Of a DNA stretch of 64,000 bases, positions 26,938-35,258 are shown piece after piece (positions within the stretch are counted from its first letter, which is position 1; each line of letters begins with the position of its first letter). The stretch covers positions 1-64,000 of the forward strand of contig CAIWTJ010000290.1 in assembly GCA_903915535.1 (NCBI GenBank). The letters run 5' to 3'. The notes below the pieces were generated by a model that made no database searches, was not told where the DNA came from, and saw only the letters and a program-made list of their open reading frames with translations. A program made the position numbers and the translations under genes. This stretch comes from Enhydrobacter aerosaccus. Its GTDB lineage: Bacteria > Pseudomonadota > Alphaproteobacteria > Reyranellales > Reyranellaceae.

Positions 26938-28134
26938 ATGGCGGCCGGCAGGATCCTGATCGTGGGCGCGGGACCGGTGGGGCTGGTGCTGGCCTATCGG
27001 CTGGGCGCGGCCGGCATTGCCGTCACCCTGGTCGAAGCCCTGCCCGACCTCGCCGAGGATCTGCGCGCCTCGACGTTCCACCCGCCGACAATGGAGATGC
27101 TGGACGAGATCGGCATCGCCCAGCGCATGATCGAGACCGGCATCGTCGCCGCGACCTTCCAGTATCGCGATCGGCGCGATGGCAGCATCGTGGGCGAATT
27201 CGACTACGGCATGCTGCGCGACGACACGCGTTTTCCGTTCCGCGTCCAGTGCGAGCAGTTCAAGGTCGCCCGCTACATCCACGATCGCCTGCAGACGTTG
27301 CCCAACGTAACGGTGCGGTTCTCGACGCGCGCCACCTCGGTCCGCCAGGATGCCGACGGCGTCGTCCTGTCGGTCGAGACACCGGCGGGGCCCGAGGAAC
27401 TGACCGGGCGCTACCTGGTGGGCGCCGACGGTGCCAACTCCGCGGTGCGTGCCGCGGTCGGGATCGAGATGGAAGGCTTCACCTGGCCCGAGCGCTTCCT
27501 GGTGCTGAGCACGCCATTCGACTTCGCCACCGCCATCGAGCGGCTGGCGCCGGTCACCTACTACGCCGACCCCGACGAATGGTGCTTCTGCCTGCGCGTA
27601 CCCGGCCTCTGGCGCGTCATGTTCCCGGTCAAGACCGAGACCACGGAAGACACGCTGGCCAGTTCCGAACTGGCCCAGCAGCTGCTGCAGGGCTTCTTTG
27701 CCCGCACGACGCCCTACGATGTGCAGCATCGCACGCTCTATCGCGTGCACCAGCGCATCGCGCCCGACTATCGCCGCGGCCGGGTCCTGCTCGCGGGTGA
27801 CGCGGCACATCTCAACAACCCCCTGGGCGGCATGGGGCTGAACAGCGGCATCCACGATGCCGCCAACCTCGCCGACACGCTGATCGAGGTCTGGCGCGGC
27901 GCCGACGACGCCCTGCTCGACCGCTACACGCGCCAGCGCCGGCCGGTCGCGGTCAACCATGTCGACGCCCAGAGCAAGCGCAACAAGGCCTTCCTCGAGG
28001 AGCGCGATCCGGCGGTGCGCCGCCAGCGCCTCGACGAGTTCCGCCGCATTGCCGAGGATCCGAAGGCCGCCTACCTCTACGTGCGCCAGACCGCGATGAT
28101 CGACACTCTTCGCCAGGCCGCCACGCTCACGTGA
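26938..28134 (+). CDS. FAD-dependent monooxygenase (PHBH type)
   Basis: ILIVGAGPVGLVLAYRLGAAGI, GRYLVGADGANSAVRAAVG, RVLLAGDAAHLNNPLGGMGLNSGIHDAANL. Confidence 0.92.
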   Translation: MAAGRILIVGAGPVGLVLAYRLGAAGIAVTLVEALPDLAEDLRASTFHPPTMEMLDEIGIAQRMIETGIVAATFQYRDRRDGSIVGEFDYGMLRDDTRFPFRVQCEQFKVARYIHDRLQTLPNVTVRFSTRATSVRQDADGVVLSVETPAGPEELTGRYLVGADGANSAVRAAVGIEMEGFTWPERFLVLSTPFDFATAIERLAPVTYYADPDEWCFCLRVPGLWRVMFPVKTETTEDTLASSELAQQLLQGFFARTTPYDVQHRTLYRVHQRIAPDYRRGRVLLAGDAAHLNNPLGGMGLNSGIHDAANLADTLIEVWRGADDALLDRYTRQRRPVAVNHVDAQSKRNKAFLEERDPAVRRQRLDEFRRIAEDPKAAYLYVRQTAMIDTLRQAATLT

Positions 28135-29569
28135 GGTCGTAGCTCCCGAGCATCGTGTCGAGCAGCCTGGCAGCGGCTGACCAGTCGTAGGTCCGATAGG
28201 AATGTCCGGTCGTCACGAAGCTGGCACCCGAATAGAACATCTCGTACTGCGCGTGACGCGAGGCGAACTCCGAGCCCACCGCATCCCAGGCGAGCTTGTA
28301 GAACTTCACCTTCTCGACGGCGCTCGCGGCCGGCGACTGCTGGGTTTTGCCGATCAGGGCGGCGACTTCGGGATCGCCGAAGTCGGCGACCGACGAGGGC
28401 AGCATGATCATGCCGCCGCCCGCCAGCTCGCGCAGCGTGTCGAGCACCTTGCCATAGAGCTTCTGCGTCAGGGTCACCGCGGCATAGAGCGTGTGGCGGT
28501 CGGGCACGAAGTAGCGGCCGTACCGTGTCCCCTTCACTTCCATCGCAGCCACCAGCGCATCAACCATGCCGACCTCGGCCGCGAGATGACCCAGGGTCTC
28601 GCGCACCGACGGAATGGCCGTCGTGCCGTTCACCTCGGTGATGCGATGCGCGATACCGGTCAGGAAGCGCAGCTTCACGGCCAGCCGCACCATCGCCTGG
28701 TAGTTCTGGTAGACGTGCGCCGGCGTGGCGTGGAACTGCTTCTGGCACATCTCCAGGCTGTCGATCACGAACACCCGGTCCCACGGCACTTTCACGTCGT
28801 CGAAGAACAGCACCGCGTCGTTCTCGTCGAAGCGGCTGGACAGCGGATTGTCGAACACGTTGGGCGCGCCTTCCTCGTACGACTTACGCGACAGGATCTT
28901 CAGCCCCTTGGCGTTCATGGGAACGACGAAGGAGATCGCGTGCTTCTCGTCGCCCGGCTGAAGCGGCTGGATGCAGGTCACCAGCACCTCGTTGGCCATG
29001 ATGCCGCCGGTCGCCAGCATCTTGGCCCCGCGCACCGTGATCCCTGCAGCGTCGCGATCGACGACACCGGTCGCGAGATACGGATCCTTCTGCTGGCTGG
29101 CGCCCTTCGAACGGTCGGCCTGCGGGTTGATGATCACGTAGGTGAGGTAGAGATCGTTGTCGCGGGCGTGGTGGTAATAGTCCGCAAGGGCCGCGGCGCG
29201 CTGCTTGTCGTACGCCTCGAACACGTCGAGCCCCATGAACATGCCGGAAATGCACGACGCCACATGATCGGGTGCACGCCCCATGAAGCCTGCATGCAGC
29301 CCGCTCCACGCCTCGAGTGCGCGGCGGCGCAGGCATAGCTGCTCGTAACTCCCGGGCAGCTGCCAGATGCGGTTGGCGCGCTCGCCTTTGTCGGTCGCGA
29401 AGCTCATCAGCTCGGGTTGCTGCACGGCGAAATCGAACAGCCCGCCGATCGTCTTCACCGCGTTCGTGAAGGCGGGATGGACCGTCACGTCGTCGATCCT
29501 ATTGCCGTGGAGATAGACGGCGCGACCGTCGCGCAGGCTGGCGATATGGTCGGCTCCGGACTTCAGCAT
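28127..29569 (-). CDS. 4-hydroxyphenylacetate 3-hydroxylase (HpaB) family flavin monooxygenase
   Basis: DGRAVYLHGNRIDDVTVHPAF, YVIINPQADRSKG, VRGAKMLATGGIMANEVLV, FFDDVKVPWDRVFV. Start taken at MLKSGAD. Confidence 0.9.
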   Translation of the reverse strand: MLKSGADHIASLRDGRAVYLHGNRIDDVTVHPAFTNAVKTIGGLFDFAVQQPELMSFATDKGERANRIWQLPGSYEQLCLRRRALEAWSGLHAGFMGRAPDHVASCISGMFMGLDVFEAYDKQRAAALADYYHHARDNDLYLTYVIINPQADRSKGASQQKDPYLATGVVDRDAAGITVRGAKMLATGGIMANEVLVTCIQPLQPGDEKHAISFVVPMNAKGLKILSRKSYEEGAPNVFDNPLSSRFDENDAVLFFDDVKVPWDRVFVIDSLEMCQKQFHATPAHVYQNYQAMVRLAVKLRFLTGIAHRITEVNGTTAIPSVRETLGHLAAEVGMVDALVAAMEVKGTRYGRYFVPDRHTLYAAVTLTQKLYGKVLDTLRELAGGGMIMLPSSVADFGDPEVAALIGKTQQSPAASAVEKVKFYKLAWDAVGSEFASRHAQYEMFYSGASFVTTGHSYRTYDWSAAARLLDTMLGSYDLT

Positions 29570-29643
29570 TGCGATCCACCTTGCTTCAAGAGCGATGCAC
29601 GGAGGACTATGGCTCAACCAACGCGGCAGGAGGAGCACGACAA

Positions 29644-30057
29644 ATGGCCAAGGTCTGGTACGAAAACCCCAAGGGCGCGGCCCCCGCACAGGGTCTCTAC
29701 TCCCACGCCGGCCTGTCCCAGGGCGGCACGCTGGCCTTCGTCGCGGGCCAGCTTTCGGTCGGCCTCGATGGCTCGGTCGTGGGCGCCGGCGATTTCGCGG
29801 CCCAGTTCAAACAGGTCTTCGGCAATCTCGGCGACGTGCTGAAGGGGCTCGGCGCTGACTACAGCAAGGTGCTGAAGTTCACGACCTATCTGATCCACAG
29901 CCAGGATATTCCGCGGTTCATGGCACTGCGCAAAGAGCTGTTTCACACGTACTATCCTGACGGAATCTATCCGCCCAACACTCTGCTGATCGTCGACCGG
30001 CTGGTGAAGGAAGAATTCGAGATAGAGGTCGAGGCGATCGTCGCCGTTGACCGCTAA
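29644..30057 (+). CDS. RidA family protein
   Basis: LAFVAGQLSVGLDGSVVGAGDFAAQFKQVFGNLGDVLKGLGADYSKVLKFTTYL. Confidence 0.85.
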   Translation: MAKVWYENPKGAAPAQGLYSHAGLSQGGTLAFVAGQLSVGLDGSVVGAGDFAAQFKQVFGNLGDVLKGLGADYSKVLKFTTYLIHSQDIPRFMALRKELFHTYYPDGIYPPNTLLIVDRLVKEEFEIEVEAIVAVDR

Positions 30058-30072
30058 CAGGGGAAACGCACC

Positions 30073-30822
30073 ATGGATCTCAAGGGCACGGTCGCCGTCG
30101 TTACCGGCGGCAATGGCGGATTGGGCCAGCGCATCTGTCACGCGCTGGCGGCACAGGGCTGTCACATTGCCGTCGTCTACGCCAAGAGCAAGGACCAGGC
30201 CGAGGGCGTCGCCAGGGACTTGCAGAAATACCAGGTCACGGCCGCCACCTTCGCCTGCGATGTCACCAAGCGTGACGACGTGCAGAAGCTGGTCGACGAC
30301 GTGGTGAAGCGCTTCGGCCGGCTCGACATCCTGATCAACGACGCCGCCTACAACAAGGCGATCGCCTTCAAGGACCTCGACGGCCTCACCTACGAGGAAT
30401 GGACCAAGATCATCGATATCAATCTCACCGGGCCGATGCTGCTGTGCAAGGCGGTGGCGCCGATCATGAAGAAGGGCGGCAAGGGCCGCATCGTCAACAT
30501 CTCCTCGGTCGCGGGTTTGGGGCCGACCGGCTCGTCGATCGCCTACGCCGTCTCGAAGGCGGGGCTCATCCATCTCACCAAGTGCATGGCCGTCGCCCTT
30601 GCGCCGGAAGTGCTGGTGAATTGCGTGGCGCCGGGCCTGCTCGAAGGCACGCGCGCGACCGCGAACCTGCGGCCCGAAGCGGTCGAGATCAACAAGAAGG
30701 CCTCGCTGCTCGGCGTGGCCGCCGACAAGGACGATTGCGCCGACCAGGTCGTGACCATGTGCAAGACCAACACGACGACCGGGCAGACCCTGGTGATCGA
30801 CTCGGGCCGGACGTTCCACTGA
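30073..30822 (+). CDS. SDR family oxidoreductase
   Basis: VAVVTGGNGGLGQRI, LINDAAYNK, SSVAGLGPTGSSIAYAVSKAGLIHL. Confidence 0.92.
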   Translation: MDLKGTVAVVTGGNGGLGQRICHALAAQGCHIAVVYAKSKDQAEGVARDLQKYQVTAATFACDVTKRDDVQKLVDDVVKRFGRLDILINDAAYNKAIAFKDLDGLTYEEWTKIIDINLTGPMLLCKAVAPIMKKGGKGRIVNISSVAGLGPTGSSIAYAVSKAGLIHLTKCMAVALAPEVLVNCVAPGLLEGTRATANLRPEAVEINKKASLLGVAADKDDCADQVVTMCKTNTTTGQTLVIDSGRTFH

Positions 30823-32276
30823 TGGCCCTCACCCGTCGCACACTGCTGGCCGGTGCCGCGGCCCTGCCCGTCCCGTTCTTGGCCGCGCGCGCGGACGACA
30901 AGGCGCCGCTGGCCCAGCGTCTCGCCGACTATGCGCTGGGTTTGCGGTTCGAGATGCTCGACCCCACCACCGTCGAATACGCCAAGTCGCTGATCGTCGA
31001 TTCAATGGCCTGCGCGATCGCGGCATTCGACGAGCGGCCGGTCAAGGTCTGCCGCGACCTCGCACTCGTTCCGGGTGACGGCGTCTCCACCGTGATCGGC
31101 ACGATAAGGCGCACGACGATGGACCTCGCCTCCTTCGCGAACGGCGCGGCGATCCGCTACTACGACCTCAACGACGCCTATGCGTCGAAGAACTCCGGCG
31201 CGGTCCATCCCAGCGATCATATCGGCGCCTGTCTCGCCGTGGCGGAAGCGGAGAGAGCAAGCGCCACTGACGCTCTCACCGCGATCGTGCTGGCCTACGA
31301 GATCAACTGCCGCCTGATCGATGCCACCGACGCCGTGCCGAAGGGCTGGGATCCCACGATCTACAGCCTCCCCGCCGTGGCGCTGGCCGCCGGCAAGCTG
31401 ATGAAGCTCTCGCGCGACCAGCTCGTGCAGGCGGTGGCCCTTGCGCTCAACGACCATATCCCGATGGGCCAGACGCGCACGCAGACCAATTCCGACTGGA
31501 AGGGACTTGCGGACTCCGAAGCCGAGCGCAACGCCGTGTTCGCGGCCCAGCTCGCGCGCGCAGGTCTGACGGGCCCGGCGCCGATCTTCGAAGGCCGCAA
31601 AGGTTTCTTCCAGATGGTGGCCTCTCCGGCGGACGTCGATGTCGGCACTTTCGGCGACGGCAAGGCCCACAAATTCAAGATCAATGCGAGCGGCGTAAAG
31701 GTCTATCCCGCCGTCGTCTATTCGCAGACCGCCATCGTGGCGGGCATCGCTCTCGCGAAGAAAATTGGTTCGGTCGACAGGATCTCAACGCTCGAGATCG
31801 CCGCTCATCCGCGCGGCTACGAACAGGCCGGCCGTGACCCCGAGAAGTGGACGCCGCAGAACCGCGACACGGCGGACCACAGCCTGCCCTATCTCACTGC
31901 GCGCGCCATGGTCGACGGCGACATCACCAACGCGAGTTATGCCGACGACAAGTTGCGCGACCCAAAGATCCTGGCGCTCATGAAGAAGACGACCGTGAAG
32001 CCCGATCCCGACTTCGCGAAGCAGCCCAAGGGCAATGCCCCCGCCACGCGCCTCATCGCTACTCTGACGGACGGCAGCACAGTCACGCACCAGGTCGACG
32101 ACATGCCGGGCTTCCCCGGCCTGCCAGTCGACCGTGCCGGCATGGAACACAAGTTCCGCAGCAACACCCAGGGCCGGTGGCCCGCTGCGAAGACCGACGC
32201 GATCCTCAAGGGGCTCTGGGAATTCGAGGGCACGCCCGATCTCCATGCCCTGATGGCGCGATTCGCCTTCGGATAG
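30822..32276 (+). CDS. MmgE/PrpD family protein with Tat-like N-terminus
   Basis: ATG overlaps the SDR stop (ATGA); MALTRRTLLAGAAALPVPFLAARA then PrpD-like ALAAGKLMKLSRDQLVQAVALALNDHIPMGQTR...EGRKGFFQMV. Confidence 0.82.
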   Translation: MALTRRTLLAGAAALPVPFLAARADDKAPLAQRLADYALGLRFEMLDPTTVEYAKSLIVDSMACAIAAFDERPVKVCRDLALVPGDGVSTVIGTIRRTTMDLASFANGAAIRYYDLNDAYASKNSGAVHPSDHIGACLAVAEAERASATDALTAIVLAYEINCRLIDATDAVPKGWDPTIYSLPAVALAAGKLMKLSRDQLVQAVALALNDHIPMGQTRTQTNSDWKGLADSEAERNAVFAAQLARAGLTGPAPIFEGRKGFFQMVASPADVDVGTFGDGKAHKFKINASGVKVYPAVVYSQTAIVAGIALAKKIGSVDRISTLEIAAHPRGYEQAGRDPEKWTPQNRDTADHSLPYLTARAMVDGDITNASYADDKLRDPKILALMKKTTVKPDPDFAKQPKGNAPATRLIATLTDGSTVTHQVDDMPGFPGLPVDRAGMEHKFRSNTQGRWPAAKTDAILKGLWEFEGTPDLHALMARFAFG

Positions 32277-32306
32277 TTGACGAAAGCGCACTTATTGCTT
32301 GACTAT

Positions 32307-32325
32307 TATTGCATAATACGCAATA
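32307..32325. promoter_or_regulatory. Inverted repeat TATTGC-ATAATAC-GCAATA, candidate operator
   Basis: 6-bp perfect arms, 7-bp spacer, in an AT-rich intergenic island next to a TTGACT -35-like hexamer. Confidence 0.5.
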
Positions 32326-32327
32326 TT

Positions 32328-32420
32328 GGACCTTTCGAGCCGGATGGCATTTCCGGCTTTCACCCCCCAACGATCCGACTGACAGGCGAAAGGTCCCATT
32401 AAATTCCCATTTCTTTAATG
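32328..32420 (+). promoter_or_regulatory. Structured 5' leader candidate upstream of gamma-glutamyltransferase
   Basis: GGACCTTTCG/CGAAAGGTCC (10/10), nested AGCCGGA/TCCGGCT hairpin, then CATTAAA/TTTAATG hairpin. Confidence 0.45.
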
Positions 32421-32477
32421 GCGACGGCGGTTCTCGTGCGAAAGTTTCCGCCACCGAGATTTTGGGAGCGTTGACAT

Positions 32478-34163
32478 ATGACCGCGTCGACCTGGCGAGA
32501 CCGAGCCGGCACCCTCTTCACCTGCGAAAAGAAGCCGGCCCACGGCAGCCGCGGCGTGGTCGCGTCGAACCATCCGCTGGCCTCGGCCGCGGGCATGGAA
32601 ATGCTCGCGGGCGGCGGCAACGCAGTCGACGCGGCGGTCGCCACGCAGTTCGCGCTCACTGTCGTCGAGCCGATGATGGTCGGACTGATCGGCGGCACGA
32701 CCTGCCACATCCGCCTGGCCGACGGCAGCCACCGGATCGTCGATGGCATGAGCGCCGTGCCGCTCGCCGGCAAGCCCGACATGTACCGACCGATCCCCGG
32801 CGCCGCGCCGGAAGTCTACGACGTCGAGGACCGCGAGAACGCCGTCGGTGCCAAGGCGGTCGCGACGCCGGGCTCGCTGCTCGCGTGGGCGCATGCGCTC
32901 CGCACCTACGGCACCATGTCGCTGGCCGACGTGATGCAGCCTGCGATCCGCCATGCCGCACGCGGCTTCACGGTCACACCCTATCTCTCCGACTGCATCC
33001 AGAGCGCGGCGCCGGACCTGCTGAAGGACAAGCTCGCGTCCAAGCGCCTGCTGCCGAACGGCACGCAACTCAAGGCGGGCGAGAAGCTGGTGCAGGGCGA
33101 CTATGCCGAGGCGCTGCAGGTTATCGCGCGCGACGGCGAAGGCGCGCTGCACGGCGGCCCGCTCGGCGATCTTCTCGTCGAGTGCATGCAGAAGAACGGC
33201 GGTCTCGTGTCGAAGCGCGACCTTACAGAATACAAGGTGGTCGAGCGCACGCCGATCCGCGGCCAGTATCGCGGCTGGGAGCTGGTCGGTCCGCCGCCGC
33301 CCGCTGCGTCGGGCGTCCACATCACGCAGATGCTGAACATCCTCGAGGCCTACGACGTGAAGGCGATGGGCTTCGGCACCGTCGACACGCTGCATCTGCT
33401 GGCCGAGGTGCTGAAGATCGCCTTCGCCGACCGCGGCGAGGCGAGCGGCGATCCGGCCTTCATGAAAGTGCCGGTCGAGCGCATCACCTCCAAAGAATAT
33501 GCAAAGGAGCGCCGCGCCGAGATCGACATGGCGCAGGCCAAGCAGTGGACGGGCGGACTGCTGATCAACGAAGGCGCCGATACCACGCATCTCACGACGG
33601 CCGACGGCATGGGTAACGTGGTGTGCACGACGCAGACCATCAACAGCCTGTTCGGGGCGCGCTTCGTGGTGCCGGGCATCGGCATGGTGCCGAACGACTA
33701 CATGGGCACCTTCGATCCGCGGCCGGGCAAGGCGCTGTCGATCGCGCCGGGAAAGCGCGTCACCACCTCGATGTCGCCGTTCATGGCGTTGCGCGAGGGC
33801 AGGATCCGCTATGCGCTCGGCCTGCCGGGCGGCCGCAAGATCTTCCCGTCGGTGCTGCAGGCGCTGGTCAACCTGATCGACCACGGCATGGAATTGCAGG
33901 AGGCGGTCGAGGCGCCGCGCATCTGGACCGAGGGGCCGGTGGTCGAGGTCGAGCACGGCATCCCGCCCGCCGTGCGCATGGGGCTGGAGGCGCGCGGCCA
34001 CAAGCTCCAGATCATGCCGACGGTCGCGGGCGGCATGAACGGCATCCAGTTCCACGACGACAACACGATGAGCGGCACCGGCTGCTGGCGCGCCGACGGT
34101 TCGGCGGTCGGCCTGGGTGGTGGCCTCGCGCGCGCCGGGGTACGCTTCGTGCTTCCGCGATAG
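32478..34163 (+). CDS. Gamma-glutamyltransferase family protein
   Basis: SRGVVASNHPLASAAGMEMLAGGGNAVDAAVATQFALTVVEP, DTTHLTTADGMGNVVCTTQTIN. Confidence 0.92.
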   Translation: MTASTWRDRAGTLFTCEKKPAHGSRGVVASNHPLASAAGMEMLAGGGNAVDAAVATQFALTVVEPMMVGLIGGTTCHIRLADGSHRIVDGMSAVPLAGKPDMYRPIPGAAPEVYDVEDRENAVGAKAVATPGSLLAWAHALRTYGTMSLADVMQPAIRHAARGFTVTPYLSDCIQSAAPDLLKDKLASKRLLPNGTQLKAGEKLVQGDYAEALQVIARDGEGALHGGPLGDLLVECMQKNGGLVSKRDLTEYKVVERTPIRGQYRGWELVGPPPPAASGVHITQMLNILEAYDVKAMGFGTVDTLHLLAEVLKIAFADRGEASGDPAFMKVPVERITSKEYAKERRAEIDMAQAKQWTGGLLINEGADTTHLTTADGMGNVVCTTQTINSLFGARFVVPGIGMVPNDYMGTFDPRPGKALSIAPGKRVTTSMSPFMALREGRIRYALGLPGGRKIFPSVLQALVNLIDHGMELQEAVEAPRIWTEGPVVEVEHGIPPAVRMGLEARGHKLQIMPTVAGGMNGIQFHDDNTMSGTGCWRADGSAVGLGGGLARAGVRFVLPR

Positions 34164-34178
34164 GCGGAGGAGCATCGC

Positions 34179-35255
34179 ATGGAACATCCGCTTCGCTTCG
34201 GCATCTGGGCGCTGGTCCACGGCAACCGTGGCGCGCTGAACGACCCCGAGGAGCCGTACGACGCCTCGTGGGAGCGCAACAGGAAGCTCATGCTGGAGGC
34301 CGAGTCCCTCGGCTTCGACTGCGTGCTGATCGCGCAGCACACTGCCAATCCGCACCGCGAGGACCTCGACCAGCTCGAGGCCTGGACCTCGGCGGCGGCG
34401 ATCGCGGCGCTGACCAGCCGGCTCGAGATCATCACCGCCATCAAGCCGATGCTCTATCACCCGGTGGTGCTGGCCAAGATGGCCATGCAGATCGAGGCGA
34501 TCAGCAAGGGCCGCATGGCGCTGAACCTGGTGAATGCCTGGAACCGCAAGGAGATCGTGAACGCCGGGATGGAGTTCCGCGAGCACGACGAGCGCTATGC
34601 CTACGGCGAGGAGTGGCTCGAGGTCGTGGAGCGGCTGATGCGCGGCGAGCGCGTCGACTTCAAGGGAAAGTACTTCGAGATCACCGACTACATCCTGCAT
34701 CCCGTCGGCGCGGCACGCCCGCGGCCGCGCATCTACGTCGGCGGCGAATCCGATCCGGCACGTGACCTGAGCGCCCGGCAGGCCGACGTGTGGTTCATCA
34801 ACGGCCAGCCGCTCGACGACGTGAAGGCGCTGATCGCCGACGTGCGGCGCCGGCCGCGTCCGCCGGGCAAGCCGCCGCTGCGCTACGGCCTGTCGGCCTT
34901 CGTGATCGCGCGCGAGACCGAGGCCGAGGCGGAGAAAGCCTATCAGCGGCTGCGCGACCTCTCGCGCCAGGACACCGACATCAAGGCCTACGTGAAGCAG
35001 AACACCGACGCCAAGGTCGTGATGCGCCAGACCATGGCCAAGTCCGAGCGCGTCGGCACCAATGGCGGCACGGCGGCGGGCCTGGTCGGCAGCTACGACC
35101 AGGTGGCCGAGCGGATCGCAGCCTTCCATGCGGCGGGCATCGAGACGCTGCTGACGCAGTACCAGCCATTCGAGCCGGAAATGCGGCGCTTCGCGCAGCA
35201 CATCATGCCGCGGCTCGCGTCGCTGCGCTCCGCGCAGCTTCAGGCCGCGCAGTAG
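34179..35255 (+). CDS. LLM class flavin-dependent oxidoreductase (SsuD/RutA-like)
   Basis: LRFGIWALVHGNRG, EAWTSAAAIAALTSRLEIITAIKPMLYHPVVLAKMAMQIEAISKGRMALNLVNAW. Confidence 0.88.
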   Translation: MEHPLRFGIWALVHGNRGALNDPEEPYDASWERNRKLMLEAESLGFDCVLIAQHTANPHREDLDQLEAWTSAAAIAALTSRLEIITAIKPMLYHPVVLAKMAMQIEAISKGRMALNLVNAWNRKEIVNAGMEFREHDERYAYGEEWLEVVERLMRGERVDFKGKYFEITDYILHPVGAARPRPRIYVGGESDPARDLSARQADVWFINGQPLDDVKALIADVRRRPRPPGKPPLRYGLSAFVIARETEAEAEKAYQRLRDLSRQDTDIKAYVKQNTDAKVVMRQTMAKSERVGTNGGTAAGLVGSYDQVAERIAAFHAAGIETLLTQYQPFEPEMRRFAQHIMPRLASLRSAQLQAAQ

Positions 35256-35258
35256 CGT

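Noticed and set aside
24559-27960. 1133-aa minus-strand ORF
   Set aside because: Antisense to clear racemase-like, Bug and monooxygenase genes; only the first ~155 aa-equivalent (24559-25026) is a plausible gene.
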